The notes below the pieces were generated by a model. It saw nothing but the letters and a program-made list of their open reading frames with translations. It was not told the origin of the DNA and ran no database searches. 6,338 nt of DNA from Neisseriales bacterium. GTDB taxonomy: Bacteria > Pseudomonadota > Gammaproteobacteria > Burkholderiales > UBA11063. Below are positions 5,596 through 6,338 of the stretch, one piece after another. Where the stretch lies: the NCBI GenBank assembly GCA_008017145.1, contig SSGY01000054.1, positions 1 to 6,338 on the forward strand, in the 5' to 3' direction. A program made the position numbers and the translations under genes. Each line of letters starts with the position of its first letter. Position 1 is the first letter of the stretch.

Positions 5596-6338
5596 ATGGC
5601 TATTGAAGTTAATATGATTCGTGAGTCAGCAAGTGCTAAACTCTTTATGAGTTATTTGTTGAAACAAGCCCTGATAATCGGTGCAGATGATACTTTTATC
5701 ATATCAGGTTTTGCACCATCATTTAAAATTGATGGGAAAATGACACCTCAGTTTAGTGAGAAGCTTCTTCCGGAGCAAGCAAGTTTATTAGTATATTCAA
5801 TTATGAATGATGCGCAACGTAAGCAATATGATGCTGAGAAAGAGTTAAATTTTGCAATTGCCGTTGATGGTGGACGCTTTCGGGTTAATGCTTATCGTGA
5901 ACAAAATAAAACTGCAATGGTGTTACGTAAGATTAACACTAAAGTGCCTACACTCGAAGATTTGAAAGTTCCACCTGTTTTGGCTGAATTAGCGATGGAG
6001 CGTAAAGGCTTGATTTTAGTAATTGGACAGACTGGTTCAGGTAAATCAACAACGTTGGCGGCAATGATTGATCATCGGAATAAAAACTCATATGGGCATA
6101 TTTTATCAATTGAAGATCCAGTCGAGTTTGTTCATCAACATCAAAATTGTATCGTGTCACAGCGTGAAGTCGGTGTTGATACCGAATGTTGGCACAATGC
6201 AATAAAGTCCGCTCTTCGTCAAGCACCAAATGTGGTACTAATTGGTGAGATTCGTGATGCAGAAGCAATGGAATACGCTTTACAATTTGCGGAGACTGGG
6301 CACTTATGTGTGGCAACTATTCATGCGACCAACTGTAT
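5596..6338 (+). CDS. pilU: PilT-dependent retraction ATPase PilU, 3' end beyond window
   Basis: PilU is a PilT paralogue that assists PilT-driven pilus retraction, especially under load, and generally depends on PilT for function. There are 247 codons in the window, open to the right edge, so about 120-140 residues should be missing. The start at ATG 5596 follows a GAGAGG SD. It gives roughly 15 more N-terminal residues than the Pseudomonas PilU I recall, and M7 or M18 are weaker alternatives. Walker A is GQTGSGKST (144-152, K150), the Asp box is IEDPVEFVHQHQ, and Walker B is VVLIGEIRD with E218. AETGHLCVATIHATN leads into the His box. The QHQNCIVSQREVGVDTE and ALRQAPNV segments distinguish PilU from PilT. 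The N-terminal motif reads ADDTFIISG where PilT has ASDMHLSSG, a departure from the usual SD-[LM]. DNA around Walker A is nearly identical to that of pilT. Confidence 0.96.
   Translation, partial: MAIEVNMIRESASAKLFMSYLLKQALIIGADDTFIISGFAPSFKIDGKMTPQFSEKLLPEQASLLVYSIMNDAQRKQYDAEKELNFAIAVDGGRFRVNAYREQNKTAMVLRKINTKVPTLEDLKVPPVLAELAMERKGLILVIGQTGSGKSTTLAAMIDHRNKNSYGHILSIEDPVEFVHQHQNCIVSQREVGVDTECWHNAIKSALRQAPNVVLIGEIRDAEAMEYALQFAETGHLCVATIHATNC

Noticed and set aside
5589..5606. Five-codon ORF (ATG GTT GAT GGC TAT TGA) overlapping the pilU start
   Set aside because: The SD GAGAGG is only two bases away, too close for initiation. It is better explained as chance sequence before the real ATG at 5596.
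4913..6070. Near-identical DNA around Walker A in pilT and pilU as a recombination repeat
   Set aside because: The similarity is confined to codons for the conserved Walker A and adjacent helix, as expected for paralogues. No longer direct repeat is present.
5948..6316. Antisense open frame of 122 codons opposite pilU
   Set aside because: The + strand frame is unmistakably PilU with all motifs intact. The reverse frame is its mirror and resembles nothing known.

Overview
The window is a fully coding-dense, AT-rich stretch of bacterial chromosome with all seven genes on the + strand. The IspH, Ffh, PilT and PilU sequences are proteobacterial in style. The IspH motif run 'DICYATQNRQ' and the adjacent pilT-pilU pair point to a low-GC betaproteobacterium, perhaps Neisseriales-like. 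This assignment is an inference from remembered family sequences, not a search.

Region 1 (1-670) holds the 3' two-thirds of ispH, which encodes the last enzyme of the MEP isoprenoid pathway and is cut by the window edge. Region 2 (688-2399) is a two-gene cassette: an ABC/RecF-like ATPase of the COG4637 type, followed with a 4-base GTGA overlap by a DUF4276 protein with a TOPRIM-like N-terminus. Such ATPase plus TOPRIM-like partner pairs resemble known anti-phage conflict systems (OLD/Gabija, PARIS, RloAB), so this is the candidate accessory system of the window. Region 3 (2410-3756) is a complete ffh, the signal recognition particle GTPase. Its ribosome binding site overlaps the stop codon of the DUF4276 gene.

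Region 4 (3757-3895) is the longest gene-free stretch, about 140 bases. It contains a hairpin without a U-tract and an extended -10 promoter candidate reading into a Blc-type lipocalin (3896-4477). Region 5 (4535-6338) carries the type IV pilus retraction ATPases pilT (complete) and pilU (5' part, running off the window), 14 bases apart.

Transcriptionally, ispH, the ATPase, DUF4276 and ffh look like one tightly packed unit: gaps are 17, -4 and 10 bases, and no convincing terminator or promoter lies between them. The lipocalin gene probably starts a new unit. pilT and pilU form an operon that may or may not be read through from the lipocalin gene. No RNA genes, CRISPR arrays, insertion sequences, integrases or attachment-site repeats were seen.
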